NCBI GenBank assembly: GCA_964036155.1
Contig: OZ038423.1
Coordinates: 36,471,249 to 36,535,248, forward strand
Source: Diploscapter coronatus
Taxonomy: Eukaryota > Nematoda > Chromadorea > Rhabditida > Rhabditidae
Length of the DNA: 64,000 nt
Reading direction: 5' to 3'
Below are positions 30,487 to 44,240 of this stretch, piece after piece (within the stretch, counting starts at the first letter, position 1; every line of letters starts with the position of its first letter). The position numbers and the translations under genes were made by a program. Under the pieces are notes generated by a model. That model worked only from the letters and a program-made list of their open reading frames with translations, was not told the origin of the DNA and did not search any database.

Positions 30487-33400
30487 TTATGGAGTCAAAG
30501 GACAAGCGTCGACGGCGACTTTGTTGAGTTTCTGTGCCGATTCGAAATACTTAGGTCGGGTAGAAATATGCAAATTCCTATAGCATCCAACCAAGGAGTT
30601 CATGGACAGTCTATCGGCCACTGGAGCTAAAATATTTTCAGGTTCAGCCAGAATTTTGGAAGATCTATATTGAACTTGCCCGAAACTCCACCGATGTTCA
30701 GAGGGAGATTGAGCATGAGGTCGCGAGCAGCTGGACTCATCAAGTCAATTGGGACGTAATTGGCTTCCTGAAAACAACTGCATTTTGGAATAAAGATAAG
30801 AAATTTTCGACCTTATCAACAATCAGAGTCATGTTGTTCCCTTGTAACCTCAACTGAAGCGAATGCCAATCGGCATCGCAGAACGATTTCAGCGCCGGAA
30901 TGGCATCTCGAATTTCCAACTTCGAAGGGGCATGGATCATGGTAACCAGGATCTGAAGAAGAAAAAAACTATTAGTGTCTATTTTCGAGGTTTTTTTACC
31001 TTATCAGTGCTGAGTTCGATCGTTAATCTGGCCTGTTCCGGGTTGGAGTTCGAGAGAATCGCCAGGATGACTCCTTCATTGTCTATCGGTCGGAATTCGA
31101 GATCAATAAGAATCGTTCGCGACCCATCCTTGATCGATTTTTGCACTCCATCTGAATTCGTTCATGTTTTTTTGCAACTTTCTTCGCCTAACCGAAAACT
31201 GCGAATCCTCCATCGTGAATGTAGGCGCCCTTGGTTGGTTTTGCACAAGGAATCAGATCCCGAGAGAATTCGCCGTCGAGTTGGTAAGAAATTCCGTTCA
31301 TCTAAAGGCTATTATTTTCAAAGAAGATCGGCTTTTCTGTACCATGAAATCCTTGAGGCACCCATCGAATCCTGGCGTGACGAGACCAAACTGCGAACGA
31401 TGCTTTGAGATGACGCCACCCACGTACATTCGTCTACGCATCACTTTGGGCGAAGGACAGTCGGTCATTTCGACTGGAGACAACTCATCCACCTAAAATA
31501 AACTTACTGCTAGATTGCTTGGAAACGCATGAACTTTCAAAAAAATGTTTAGTGAAAGAAAGACGCACAATAATCTTGAGGCTCTTTCCATGCTTCTCCA
31601 CCACGATATCATGCCATTGGTCATCGTTCAGTCGTCTTTCGTTCGCTTGCAGAACTCTCGGGTTCTTGTGTCCTTTCACCTGAAGACCATGGCTTTCATA
31701 GCATGTTTCTGAAAAATAGAAACCTCGATAGTTGCGAATCCATCGAGGACATTGAAGAAAAAGTATCGCGTGTAGTTTTTGTAGTTAGCCCAAACCCAAA
31801 CCATTCCTTCGGGCTGAGTCGTCTTCAGAGAGAAAGAGATTTTGAAGCTGAAAATTTCTTACTTCCTTCTAATAAAGAGGAAATTTATTTACTCGGTAAT
31901 GTTTGGATACTCCGGCGTGAAGTTGATCCTGCTGTGCGAACTCTTGGAAATACCGAATCGGGTAGCATGCTTCCCATCTTTCAGAAGAGAACGATAGCCT
32001 GCTCCACACTAAAGAAATAAGCTACATTAATTTGTTTCAAAAGAAAAAATCACCGTCATCAGGTCAGTACTTCCATTTGTCGCTTTCTCATTTCCAATCA
32101 CGTAGTAGTTCCTCTTCTCGTCTTGCGCCACCGTAATCTTCGACGCTTTACGATGTCCCTGATGACTTTCGACGTCGTGCATTTCATCTGGATGTTAAAA
32201 GCAAATTTAAAGTTATCTAAAATGGATGATATACCAATTGGAGGAGAGAAGACAGCATTATCGAGAGAGCACATTCCGATGAGTGCGTTATGAGATTCAG
32301 GCACGAGAGGGATTCTCTTGTAGTTGTGGAAGACGTCCGAAATGCAACCGATCAGAGGTTCTTCGAAAGGAATTTCATTGCTGGGTGGTTTCGAGCGGTC
32401 GTTGAAACCTCCAAGGAGCATCTGGAAATGAAACTGTCAGTGACACATACAAGTTTTCGAAACCCACCTGACTATAGCTGGTTCCAACAGGAGATTCGTC
32501 GGACAACGTTTGAGGCTCTCCAATCTCCTTGTCATCGACTCTCAATCGAATCATTTTGCCCTCCCTCGACATGAACACCGAGTGCATCTGACCGTCATTG
32601 TATTGACTTGAGGAGCGGAAAGTCACCACCTGAATTATGCATCATTATCGAAAAGCAGTCTCTTTCCAAAATCTAACAGCAGATCTTGAAGAGGCGTCCT
32701 TTCCAAAGTGCAGGACCAAGTACCCTCTGAACAGGTAGAAAGCCATGTAGCCCTTTCCATTGTTCTCGCTGTCTCTTTGTCTTCTTCGGAAAGTAGCGAG
32801 TTTTGAAGATTGGAAGATCAGAGTGCCATTTTCCTCTCGGGTGCGGAAAGCGAAGCCGAAGGTCGAGTTGTTGTTGATGATTACGCCTTGAGTCAGGAGG
32901 AATCCAGGACGAGCAAAACCGACGAGTCGATCGGAAGGCACTAGTTTGTGCTCCACAATCTACAACAGATTTATGGTCATTTTAGTCCAGAGTAAATCGT
33001 TATGATTCTAGTACCTGGCAGCCGGGCTCACGACGCTGGGATCGCTTTGGATGATCGAGGTCGAATTCGGTGATTTGCGAAGGTTTGACCTGCAAGATGC
33101 ATCCGACGAAACCGCGCCACTCCAGACCATGAGCAGCGAATTTATCAGTCTTGTAGCCAGCAGGCACTCCAGCCACAAAGTGATCATCGTTGTCGACGTT
33201 GAAAGCAGTGTTTTCCCCTGGGATGATCGTATTGAATCGGTCCGCGTCAGAATCAACCTGGAATTAAAGGAAACTCTCCGTTTTATTTTTGTTCTATTTA
33301 CCTGCAGATGAAGTTCTGCCTCGTTCCGAATGGCCTTCACAACATGCTCTCTTCCATCGGCATAGGTGTTCTTCGATTTGAGCTCAGTGACTGAATGACC

Positions 33401-36400
33401 ACCCAAATTGACCTAGAAGAAAAACCTACCATTTTCAGAAAAGTAAACAAATTTCGAACCTTGAAGACGATGTATCCGTTTTGAAGCATGACGGCAATAA
33501 AGTCACCCGATTGTTCGCTGCCTCGGAAGTAGAGCATTCCAGAAGGACTGTAGGCGTTGAAAGTGATCGTAATGACAGACTTCGTTCTCTCTGGGATCGA
33601 CATTTCGAGTTGGGCAAATCCATCTCTGAAAAAAAGCGTTCTAAAAATTCATTTTTATTTCAGACAAAGTACCTGAATCTGTTTCCTCGCATGCCTCTCT
33701 GCGGTGGTGCATTTGCTCCCTCACACTCTTCAGTTGTCGAAGCGAATGTCCACAGTGGCACTTGCACATCGTCCACAGTTAGTCCGCCCACGACTCCGAG
33801 TAACTTGCTCGTGGACAACCCGATTTCCTTCGCGATTTCCTCATCTGTTCCCAAGCTCAACCTCGTCTCTCCAGGAACAGTGTTGAAGACAACATCGGAA
33901 GAAGGCTCTGCCTGTCCAACAATCACTCCAACCGGTGCTGATTTGGCTCGTGTTCCTCCATCGACGGTTTCCTTCAGGGTCACAGTCAAATTGACCATGT
34001 TGCCGATCCTCTCCAAGTCGATGTGATACCAAGTACTTCTGTCATTCAGCGGAATGTAATTGATTGCATGCCCATTGGTAGTCTTGCCCTTTCCTCCCCC
34101 GATATTCCAGTGAGCGGCAATTCGTTTGTCTTTCACTTCAATCGCTATGTATTCGCTCGGCAACGTTCTTCTGGACTTTGTTTTCGTGATCAGAATTGTG
34201 CTGTCAGGAACTCGATGCAGAGGACGGAATCGAATTGAGAAAGTGTTGAAAGGTCCCGGGTGAGCTGGGGAGATGTAGGATCGCTTGCAGAGTCCACGCT
34301 CGTCCGAGTGAAGAGACAGCCGAATTTCCTGTGCCTTCTCTCTAGCTTCCTCAATCTTGTCCCGGATCAGAGCGATCTTCCTCTGCAGTTCTTCCGCTCG
34401 CTGTTTGTTACTGGTCGTAGTTCCTTCGACCTTCTCCAGTCTCAGCTTGGAGTGCTGTAGGTTCGTTCTTGCAGATCGGATCTTCTCGATTTCTTCCCTG
34501 ATGCCTTGTCCAGTCGAATTCATCAGCTTCTCTGCATCAGCCTGCAGTTCTCGTGCAGCTTGCTGCATTTCCTCTGCGTCCTTCTTCGCACTTTGTGCCC
34601 TCTCATCAGCACCCCTTGCAGCGTTGTTCAACACCGAAGCAGTTCTGTCGTGTTGATCGTCGAATTTGCTCCAGAGGTTCTTGATGGCGCTGTTTCTCTT
34701 GGTCATATCGATGACATGCTCGTTCACTGCCTCCAGCCTCTTTGCGAGTTCCTCTCTATCCTTGTCGAGTCCAGCTTCATCCCAGTACTTCAGAGTGGAG
34801 CGCGCGTTTTCTCCAACGAGTTCAGTCGAGTTCATAGTTCTCTGCAGGACAGTCAACAGATAGTCGTCGGGAATCGGCTCGAGGCTGTTTTCATCGAATT
34901 GGGGCTGATTAATTCCGATCTTCTCACTGGCCGCTTTGGCTGCGTTGTCTGCATCATTTGCTGCCTTGTCTGACTTGCGGATTGCCTCGAAGATCTCATC
35001 GTAGGCGTTCGCTGCTTTGAGTGGATTTTCTGCGATGAGTCTGGTGTTCTTGAACGAGTCGCCGATCTCCTGCGCCTGTAGGTGGAGTCCTTCAGCGTGC
35101 TTCGCTGCTGGCTCTGCGAATTCCTCTTCGTATTGATCGATGAGTTGCGAGTAAAGCTGGGTAGAATTGTTGCACTTTTCTGCCAGATCCTCAGCTCTGG
35201 TGACAGTCTCGTTCATGTGTTTGCTGTCGTCGTAGAGATTCAGCAGCTCCTCGCCTTTGGCCCTTTCCACAGCGTCTCTTGCAGCAGAGAGATCGTCTTC
35301 AGCCTCGACTCGGAACCGCTCAATTTCATTGCTGACCTCCTTGTAACGTTCGACTCGCTTCGCCACCACAGCGCTCATCTTCTCGGCCTCCAGAGTATCC
35401 TTCCTTGCATCGTCGTGAATCGTTGTTCTAAAAATTGATTCGGAAATTTGATTCCAACTCTTTGCACTACCTATATTCACTCAACCACTTGTCGAATTCG
35501 TCAACTCGGTTTTTCAGATTCTCAAAGATCGTCTGGTTCAATTTGTTGGCGCTGACTTGCTTCAGAAGCTCCTTGTTCCTTCTAAAGTTACCTTTTCCTC
35601 TTCTTTTTCTTAAGAAAGGGAATCTCACGTGTTTTCTTCCTCAGCTCGATTGTGTCGCTTCTCGATGTATTCTCCTCGTTCTTTTGTGGCATTCAGCAGG
35701 GCTTCACATTCCATCAGCCAGCTGTCCAAAGCAGCACCTCCAATAGATGAACCGCCGTACTGAAAGTCAAAAGGTATCATGAAAATATTGAACACCGGAT
35801 AAATTTAGCATAGTCTGAGACGATATCTTCTATTTACTAAATCCTACTGTTTGATAGAACTTGAGGAATTGGGTAGTGTTGAAAGCGTCTGCATATCCGG
35901 ATTGAGCCTTGTTGATGATCTCTTGGGTCTTCTCCGTGATGATTTCCAAGGTGTGCTCGCTCTTATTGATCCTTTCGAGTTGGAATCTGCTCTCCTCGAT
36001 CACAGAGAATGCTTCTTTCGCATATCGACTGTCCTTCGCCACTCCCGATTCCATGTTGCCGAGTCCTTTCACGAACTCGAACAGCACTAAAACTTTAAAG
36101 GTATTTTCAATTATAAACAATAGACTCACATTCTGTTCCATTGCCAATTCTGGCCAATCTCTTCCAAGGAATGGGCTTCAGGTTGCTGAAGTTCTGCCTG
36201 TGCAAAAGCTCTTCCAAATTGTCAACGTCGATCATTAATGGTTGGTAGCAGCCTTGGTCACAAGATGTGCATACTCCGCCGATGAAGGCGTGACGCTCCT
36301 GACAACTACTGCAATCGCGTCCAGTCACACCTGGTCTGCATTCACACTGACCTAAATTTCTCCCTTTCATTCGTTTTCCAAAAATGCATTCTTTACCAGT

Positions 36401-39400
36401 CAAAGGGTTGCAGGCTCCATGAAGAGATCCGTCTGGATGACAATCACAGGGTTCGCAGAATCCTCCAGGCACCTGTGGGTCGCCAAAGTATCCAACGATG
36501 CAACTCTCGCAGTAACTTCCGGTGTATCTGAAAATAGTTTATCTGAACAGCAAATCTAAGAAAAGCATCTACCCAGGTTTGCAGGCGTTACAGACGTAGC
36601 CTCTTCCGTAGTTGGCAGCCACGCAAGTGTCGGAGAACGAATTTTCCACCAGAGGACATGCGCATTTCGTGCAAGCATTTGCGCCCCCTTCCCTCGCATC
36701 GCCGATGAATCCAGGCTTGCAGAACTCGCAAAAATCACCGTAAGTATCGTGCTCACAATCGAGACAGACGCCAGTTTCCGCGTTGCATTTTGCCGAGTGC
36801 CCATTGCAGATGCAAGGAGTCGCATGACCGATCAACTGAATGTCATCGGGCGAATTCAGGTAGTCTCTGTTCTTCTTCCTGAAGTAGCCCTCGGCAGGAT
36901 TTTGGCACGAAAGTCCAGAGTATTCGGGAGGACAACCGCTGCACTGCTCCACTCCAACAGCCAAAGTTGCTGGAATCCCAGTTGCATTTTGCGGCACGGC
37001 CACATCCAGGGAGACTTCGCTGATGCTGATCGAGTCGTGTCTGGCTGGATGATTGTACGTGCCCCTCACATAAATGGCTTGGAGATTCTGCAGGGCGACC
37101 ATCAGTTGTTTCCTCGTCACAGCGAGCTCGGGCGATTTTCTCGCTCTCCATTCAGATTCATGTAGACGGATCTTGTATTTCCCGTCATCCTTGATCTCGT
37201 ACGGGATATGCTCGAGTTCGATTCGATTGTTACCGACGAGAATGACTTGAGGATAATATCGGAAGTACTGCTGATCAGGGCGAACTCCGGCGATGCCCCG
37301 TCGTTTGTCATCGTTCATGATTTTGAAGCGCAGGAATCCATTGTAGGAAGTGATTCTGTCGCCGAGGAAGATGCGAGGCAGAGGCCAATACACAGGCACG
37401 TTGTCAGTCGGGTAGCTGTTGACTCGAGGGGGGTATTCCTGAAAATCTTCCGTCTTTCAAGAAAGTTTCTTCGCTTTTTTATCGTACCGGCAAAACTTTG
37501 ACTTCGTGCCGCTTCGTGTGGTAGACCCAAGGCTCTTCGAACACAGCGACTCTGTCCTCTGCATAGATTTGCTGCCAGACGAGCTGTGACTGTTTGCAGG
37601 TGTTGGAGCGGTCGAAGCAGAAACATTCGGTGCAGCCCTTCGGATTCCACACATCCAGAGAGAAAGTGCCTTCTGCGCATTGATCACATTTCGTTCCGTG
37701 AGCGTATTTCTGAAAAGAAGACGATAAATTTGGAAATTTTTCCCCTCTTGAATTCACCTTGCAAGGACATTCGCCTTTATCGTTGCAAAGACAGAGTCCA
37801 TCTTTGCATTGCAAAGGATCAGTCCCTCTCGAGTCACATCCGCACGGTTCGCAGGTCGGGAAATTGAAGAATCCGTGAGTGCACAGGTCGCACTTCCTTC
37901 CAACATAGCCTGTTTTGCAGCGACACTGTCCCGTCAGGGTATCGCACTTTCCATCGTCGCTTCCGATGTCAGAGCATTCGCATAGTCTAGATTTGTTTTG
38001 TTTTTCAAACTCCAAGAAAGCTTTTTTTTACTTGCAACCCTTCAGCGGATGATAGTCCCACGCGTTTTCCGTGCAGTTCTCACAGAAGTATCCCACAGTG
38101 TTGGACGGGCACACACAGTCGCCTGTTTCAGGATCACAAATCTGACCATCTGCAGGACAGGGCTCACACTCAGCACAACCATCCGTATCAAGTCCGTAGT
38201 GATTCGGCATACACTGATCGCACTGTAACCCTGAAACACTCTTCTTCTGTATTTTCTAGGGATGATGACACTTTTTACCAGTGACGCCTTTTTTGCATAG
38301 GCATTGTCCAGTCACCAAATCGCAGGATTTTCCCTCAGAGCCTAGCTCGTTGCAGTCGCAAGATTCGCAGCCTTCTCCACTCGAAATGTTGAAGAATCCC
38401 TCAGCACACTTCTCGCACATCGTTCCGTCGACGTTCTCCCTGAGTTTATAATTTCAACCCTGGATTTTCTTTCAATAATTATGACCTACCTGCATTCGCA
38501 CTTTCCAGTGACTGAGTCGCATTTGCCTCCTTCAAGTGAGCCATAAGTGTTGCAGTGGCAGAATTGGCATCCAGCGTCAGTGAAGTTGAAGTAGGAAGGA
38601 CGACATTGGTCGCACTTCTTGCCGAATACACCCTGCTTACAACTGCATTGGCCAGAAACCTGGAAGAGGTTTGTCAAGACGTTTTTCTAAAAAATACCCT
38701 ACCTGATCACACTCGATTCCGAGCGATCCAACTTTATCGCATTGACAAGCAGGACATCCGTTATCGACATCGCCATGTCCATCCTTGCATCGATCGCACT
38801 GCTTCCCGATGTAACTATCTTTACATTCACAATCGCCATTCTCATACGAACACTGTTGGTTAGTCGAGCCTTGTGGATGGCAGTTGCATTCTCTAAATTT
38901 CCAATCACTTTTTTTTTTTTAATTCTGAGAAATTTACCTGCAAGTATGCTGAATAGCAGAACCCCAGTGGTTTGGCTTACAGACCTCACAGTGATCTCCG
39001 TCCGTGTGATCGACGCACTTCAGACAAATTCCCGTTGTCGAGTTGCAGTTTCCAATACCCATCGGATCGATGTTTCCATTGCAATCACATTCCTAAATTC
39101 CCATCTATCTTTTTTCTGAAAACTGAAAAATTACCTGACAAGTTCCATTTTCGGCCATCGGATCGCCGAAGTATCCATCTGCACAGAGTTCGCACTTGTT
39201 TCCTTCATAGCCTTTGTCACATTTCGTGCAGACGAAGTAGTCCTCCTTCTCAGCGGCCGCCTCAGCCACGATCAGTTCAGTGATCATGCACTCGGGCGAA
39301 TGGTTGTTCTCCAAAGTCGGGCACTCGCAAGGATAGCATTGACCTTCTTCGCCTCCGAGTGACGGATTACCATAGAATCCGGCGATGCACTTCTCACAGC

Positions 39401-42400
39401 GGCTTCCTGTCGTGTTGTGCTGAAAGGCAATTTTCCTTCGTTTCACAATAAATTTCGAGTCCGCAAGTTCCGCCCACTTTATGAAACAAGGAATCGGTTA
39501 AAATTTTTGTGCCCAATAATTATCTCGCTAATTAGGCAGTTTTGTGAAAAAGTTTCTCCGACAGATATTGAACTGAGTATTCTGAGAAAAGAATTTTATT
39601 TTAAAAAAAATGTCGTGAAAATGTCACGGAATTGTTCTAGGCAAAATCACTCGTGAGCCCTAAATAAATTTTTAATTTTACCTGGCAATTTATGCACTCT
39701 CCAGTGACTGGGTGGCATTCACTAGAGTGATCATTGCAATTGCACTTCTCGCATCTGCCTGCGTACAGTTGGTCGTTTACTCGTCTGTATCCAGGAGCAC
39801 ACGATTCACAACTATTGCCAGCCGTATTGTCGGGGCACTGACACACTTCAACACCTCGCATCTTCGTGTCGGCTGGTTTGGGATAAAGGACGTCTTCTTC
39901 GCCGGCAGATGTCTTTTCAGGAGCAGGAACCGCGGTGTCCAGAGACAAGGCGAAGATGCTGTAATTGCTTTTCTTTCATGTTCTCTCTAAACTAAATTTT
40001 ACCTGCTCTGAAGTTGGTTCTGCTTATACATAGCCCGGATCAGCAACTTCTCCACCTTCGCCAGAGCCCTCATCATGTCAGCCTTCTCGACCTGTCTTCT
40101 CGTGGCAGAGTTGAACCAGTTGTTTGTCTCTCGGATCGGCACTTGCACAGTCATGTTTTCCCTCGGGAAGAACTCGATTCTGCCGTAGTATTCCAGTTTC
40201 ATTCCGTTTCCTTCGATCACAACATCTGGCAGAGGAACTTCGGCACCCTGATCAGAAGGCACGTAATAGACGTAATAGTGCAGATTTCCTCCATAACTGT
40301 TCAGCAAGTTGCCGTTGAAGTTGGCAGGAGCCTTCCAGTAGTAGAGTTGTCGCTCCGAGTTCTGATTCGAGTTGAACATCAGAACTTCGCCATTTTCAGT
40401 CTCAGGTCGAACGTCGTTGCCTCCAGTGTAGTCGGTCAGATTCCATCCCATGTTGTTGCTGAGCTGAGCTGTGTTCCAGTCTGCCTGATGACAAGTCGAA
40501 GAGAGACCGAAGCAGAAACAGGGCTGACAGCCTTGAGGATTATCCGCGTTCAGATGAATTGTTCCTGCTTTGCAACGATCACAGTAGACTCCTAAAAACA
40601 TCTTCTAGCGTTTTTTTGGAATGAACAAATACCTTCAACATTCGATTTGCACTTGCAAGTTTCCTCTTCACAGGTGTTGTAATTGACAGACCCAGCTTGA
40701 TTGCACGGACAGGGCTCGCATTTCGGATAGTTTCGATACCCTCTTGCGCACATTTCACAGCCTGAAAAAGAAAATTTATTTATCTTTGATGGTTCACTGG
40801 TAATTAAGTCTTCATTTTTGCATGATAATTTATTTAATTTTCGTAGATTCGAAATCTAATTACGGCGTCCTCCGAAGCCAGGTTTGCATACACATGCCCC
40901 AGGGAGCAGACCGTTGTGAGCGCTTTGATCGTCCTTGATGCAAACATCAGTAACAGAACCGACAGAATCGCAATCACAGGGACGGCATGCGTCGTGTCTG
41001 AAATTATCTTACCTTCAAGAAATGTATTCGATGGATTTTCCTACCGATAATGCGACATTCCACTCGGCCTGTAGAAGCCATCCTTGCAACGCTCACAATT
41101 GTATCCTTCGGTGTCGTGTTGACAATCCACACATCGTCCACCTCCCTCATAGACGCCTTCAGGAGTGATTGACCACTTGTTTCGATCTAGTTCTTCATCG
41201 TAAACACAACTATCGGCGTGGTTGAAGCATTGGCACTCTGAAGACCATCTTTCAGTTCATTTCAATTTGCTGTATTTCTTACGTTGACAGATGTTCTCAT
41301 CATGACTGGTGCCTTGCTTCCAGGGAAGCTGATTGAACAGAGGACAGCATCGATCGCAAGTTTCTCCGCACGTGTTGTGTCTGCAGTCGCATTTGAATTG
41401 CTGAATTTTGCATTTTATAAATGTTCTGACAACTTTGAACTACCCCAGTGATCGGATCCGAAGGACAGCTTTCTGCATGCCCATGACAGATACATTGACC
41501 TCCGATGGAAATGTCCGAAATGGCGTAGAAATATCTGGAATGAAATATTGCCTCTCCGAAAGTTCGCAATAAAATACCGTTTGGCGACACTCTTGTCGAT
41601 TCGATGGGATTTCCTGTCGATGACCATCAAATCAGCATTCAGGGTTCTGGGAGAAATAAGACGGAATCTGACGTAGCGAGCACGAGTGAATCGCTGCAAC
41701 TCCTCAGATACGATTGTGGTATGGTTGACTCCTGGACGGTCGTTGACGAGAGAAACGTGGACTTCGCCATCCTCGATTGGCAGAAGCTTAGAGTAGTAAG
41801 AACTACAAATCACCTGAAAGCGAGCACATTTCGCAAAATTCAAAATAACAAGTTTTCTTCTTTCGCGTAATTCAAATGTCCTGACCTCGTCGTCTCTCTT
41901 GAATCTCGGTACTCCAACAGTTGCAGGCACTCCGAATTGTCGCATACATTCGGCGTCCGAAATAGCGAAGTACTGCCAGGGCATGTATTCCTTGCCGTCC
42001 AGCGACTTCTCCAGTACCCAAGTTCCGGGACGGGGAGAAATTGCCATTTTCAAAATCACATAGGCCACTTGGTATTCCTGTCGCAAGTCGATCGTAATGT
42101 TGACCTTCTCGTAGTTCAGACCGTTTGCTAGAGAAGGCGATTGCCACCACCTGAAAAGAAAATTCGACGAATGAGAAAATCTTTCCAAAGAAAGGTTTAC
42201 TTTCTCGTTCCATCAGTCGCGTACTCGATGGGATGCCGCTTATTGTAATCGTTGTCATCGCAAACGTCACAATGAGGAGATTGTCTGAAAAAGATGAAAA
42301 TAGTATTTTAAAAATACACTTAGAAAGTACCCTGGAGTGCTCGTCACGTAGTTTCTCAGCAAGACGTGCTCTACCAACTTGCAGTACTCCTCTCGATGCG

Positions 42401-42614
42401 TCTCTCCGCAAGTTGCAGTTGCCGTGATCACCGAATTCGTTGCCAAATTGAAGATGTTCGGGAAAAGTCCACGTCGTTCGGATTCAGAAGCACTGAATTC
42501 CTGATAGCTGTCGTCATCGTAGTACTCTTCGGTCAGAATGAGTTTTGTCGTGAAGAGAATCAGAATACCGACGACGAGCCATGGCGCCAGAAGGCGGCCG
42601 CCCGTCGCGCTCAT
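30487..42614 (-). CDS. lam-3: Laminin alpha chain, alpha-1/2 (LAM-3) type
   Basis: Basement-membrane heterotrimer subunit. The start at 42614 has a hydrophobic signal segment ([12 protein letters not shown]). Domains in order: laminin N-terminal domain (42.5-41.6 kb, [17 protein letters not shown]); about four LE modules (41.5-40.6 kb); L4 (40.6-40.0 kb); about nine LE modules (39.95-37.6 kb); second L4 (37.4-36.9 kb); more LE modules (36.85-36.1 kb); coiled coil (36.1-34.3 kb, mostly in one large exon 33660-35480); five LG domains (34.25-30.49 kb). Two L4 domains with few LE modules before the first match alpha-1/2 chains and C. elegans LAM-3 rather than EPI-1. The true C-terminus, '[17 protein letters not shown]...VDACPLTP', requires a 53-nt GC-AG intron (30627-30679). 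Reading through that intron gives a false stop at 30627-30629. Confidence 0.93.
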
Positions 42615-44240
42615 CTTCTTCTGACCTACAGTAGACAAATCATAAATTAGTGTTTATGCAAATTCATACGACTAATGCGATAAGTGCTGTGATAACCTGA
42701 ATACTCAGCAGAAAGAAAAGGAAAAGACGAAATTCGGAAAGAAGAAAAAGACATTCAAGAACGGGGAATGATACTTTTATGATAGGAAAAGGGAAAGGAA
42801 AGGGAAGAGGCGAGAAAAAAGTCGTTCGCGCTTACTATTTTGGGATGAATCAAAAGATGTATCATCGTCATAGAGAAAACTTGAGAAACTGAGAAAGTTT
42901 CTTTGGGAAAAAGTAAACTTTTCAAAATAAAAAGTTGATCTTCAGTAAAACAGTCTTTCTTTTCCCCCAATTATAACTTCAATGAAAGGAGTGAATTTTT
43001 AACATAATGAGAATGGTGTTAGGAATACTTTACGAGTGATCAAATAAAAAGTTGGGAGGAATTGATTTAACTAATGAAATTATGCAAAGGTCGAGTATCT
43101 TCTGTCCTCTGATGGATATGAAATGGGTTTGGGATAAGAAGGGCAAAGGGAGAGTGGAAGATGATTGCGGTGAAGGACATTATGATAGAGATGAGACATG
43201 GCTGATGTACTGATCGAGGCAAAGATAAGGAAAGAGAGAAGAGAAAAGAAAGAACTGTCAACAAGCAGAGTTACATTATGAAAGGCCATCAGCAAAGCAT
43301 CAAAATACACATCTTCCGAGAGAATTTTAAGATTTCTGCAAAAGCCGATCGAATTTCGTCGCTTTTTCCAGGCCGAGTTGCAGCAAATTCATAGCCCAGC
43401 TGCGCAGAATTCGAATCATTTTCTTGAACTTCTTGCAAAGTGTCGAGAAAAAGCGGCGAAATGAAATTTGTAATCCCAATTGGATACAAGTGAATTGGTC
43501 AGACAAATGTCATTGAAATCTGCGAACAAGTGTCAATGTTCAAAACTCGGCAGCGAGAAAATGTGATGCAAAGACAAAAGTCGAAGCGAAACGAGTAAGA
43601 AAGGAACGGCAATGTCAGATAGAGATTGAGATGGGGTCTGTCTAGAGGGGAGGAAGGTAAAACTGTGAGAGGTTAGGTAAATAGTGCACAGGCCAAGAGG
43701 GAGTTAGATAGAGGGCTTCAACACGGCCTACAAATATGCATAAAAGGGAGAACGAGTACGAGAAAGAGATCGTAATGATATGGTCGTCAGTTTGTGAGGA
43801 TTTTTCTAGAAGAAGAAGAAAAAAATAATTTAGTAGACCATAAAATGGCCTATTGGTCAAATACGGTCTGCTTTGGCTAAAAAGACGAAAATAAAAAGAT
43901 ACTCACATCACAGGTGGCATAGGGTAAACTGAGAAGAGCCACACAAACCATATTGCCATTGGATTGCATCAATAGAAAGGGAATGCGTAATAAATAAGTG
44001 CCTAAAACGGGAAATAATAAAGGGGAAGGGGGGAGGGATGACTGTAAAGGAATGAAGAGAAGGAGCGGGTCAGTTTGCCACTGGGTCAGCAAATATTGCA
44101 AAAGCAAATCGCTAAAGGGGGCTTATTATCGATCTACCCTAAATTAGCATACATTTTTCGAAAGTAAAAACTCGAGAAAAATGAGTATTTCCCATTCACG
44201 TCAACTCTAAGAGCGCTTCTCAAATGAGTTACGGTATTTC
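42615..44240. other. Upstream region of laminin gene; no gene seen
   Basis: A large spacer of AT-rich and purine-rich sequence. Short ORFs on the minus strand are low in complexity and lack splice-supported extensions. It probably includes laminin regulatory DNA. Confidence 0.5.

Noticed and set aside
30627..30629. In-frame stop in laminin LG5 as evidence of a truncated gene
   Set aside because: A GC-AG intron of 53 nt removes it and restores the complete LG5 end.
40014..40595. 193-codon plus-strand ORF opposite laminin
   Set aside because: Antisense shadow of the laminin L4 exon, which has strong domain support on the minus strand.
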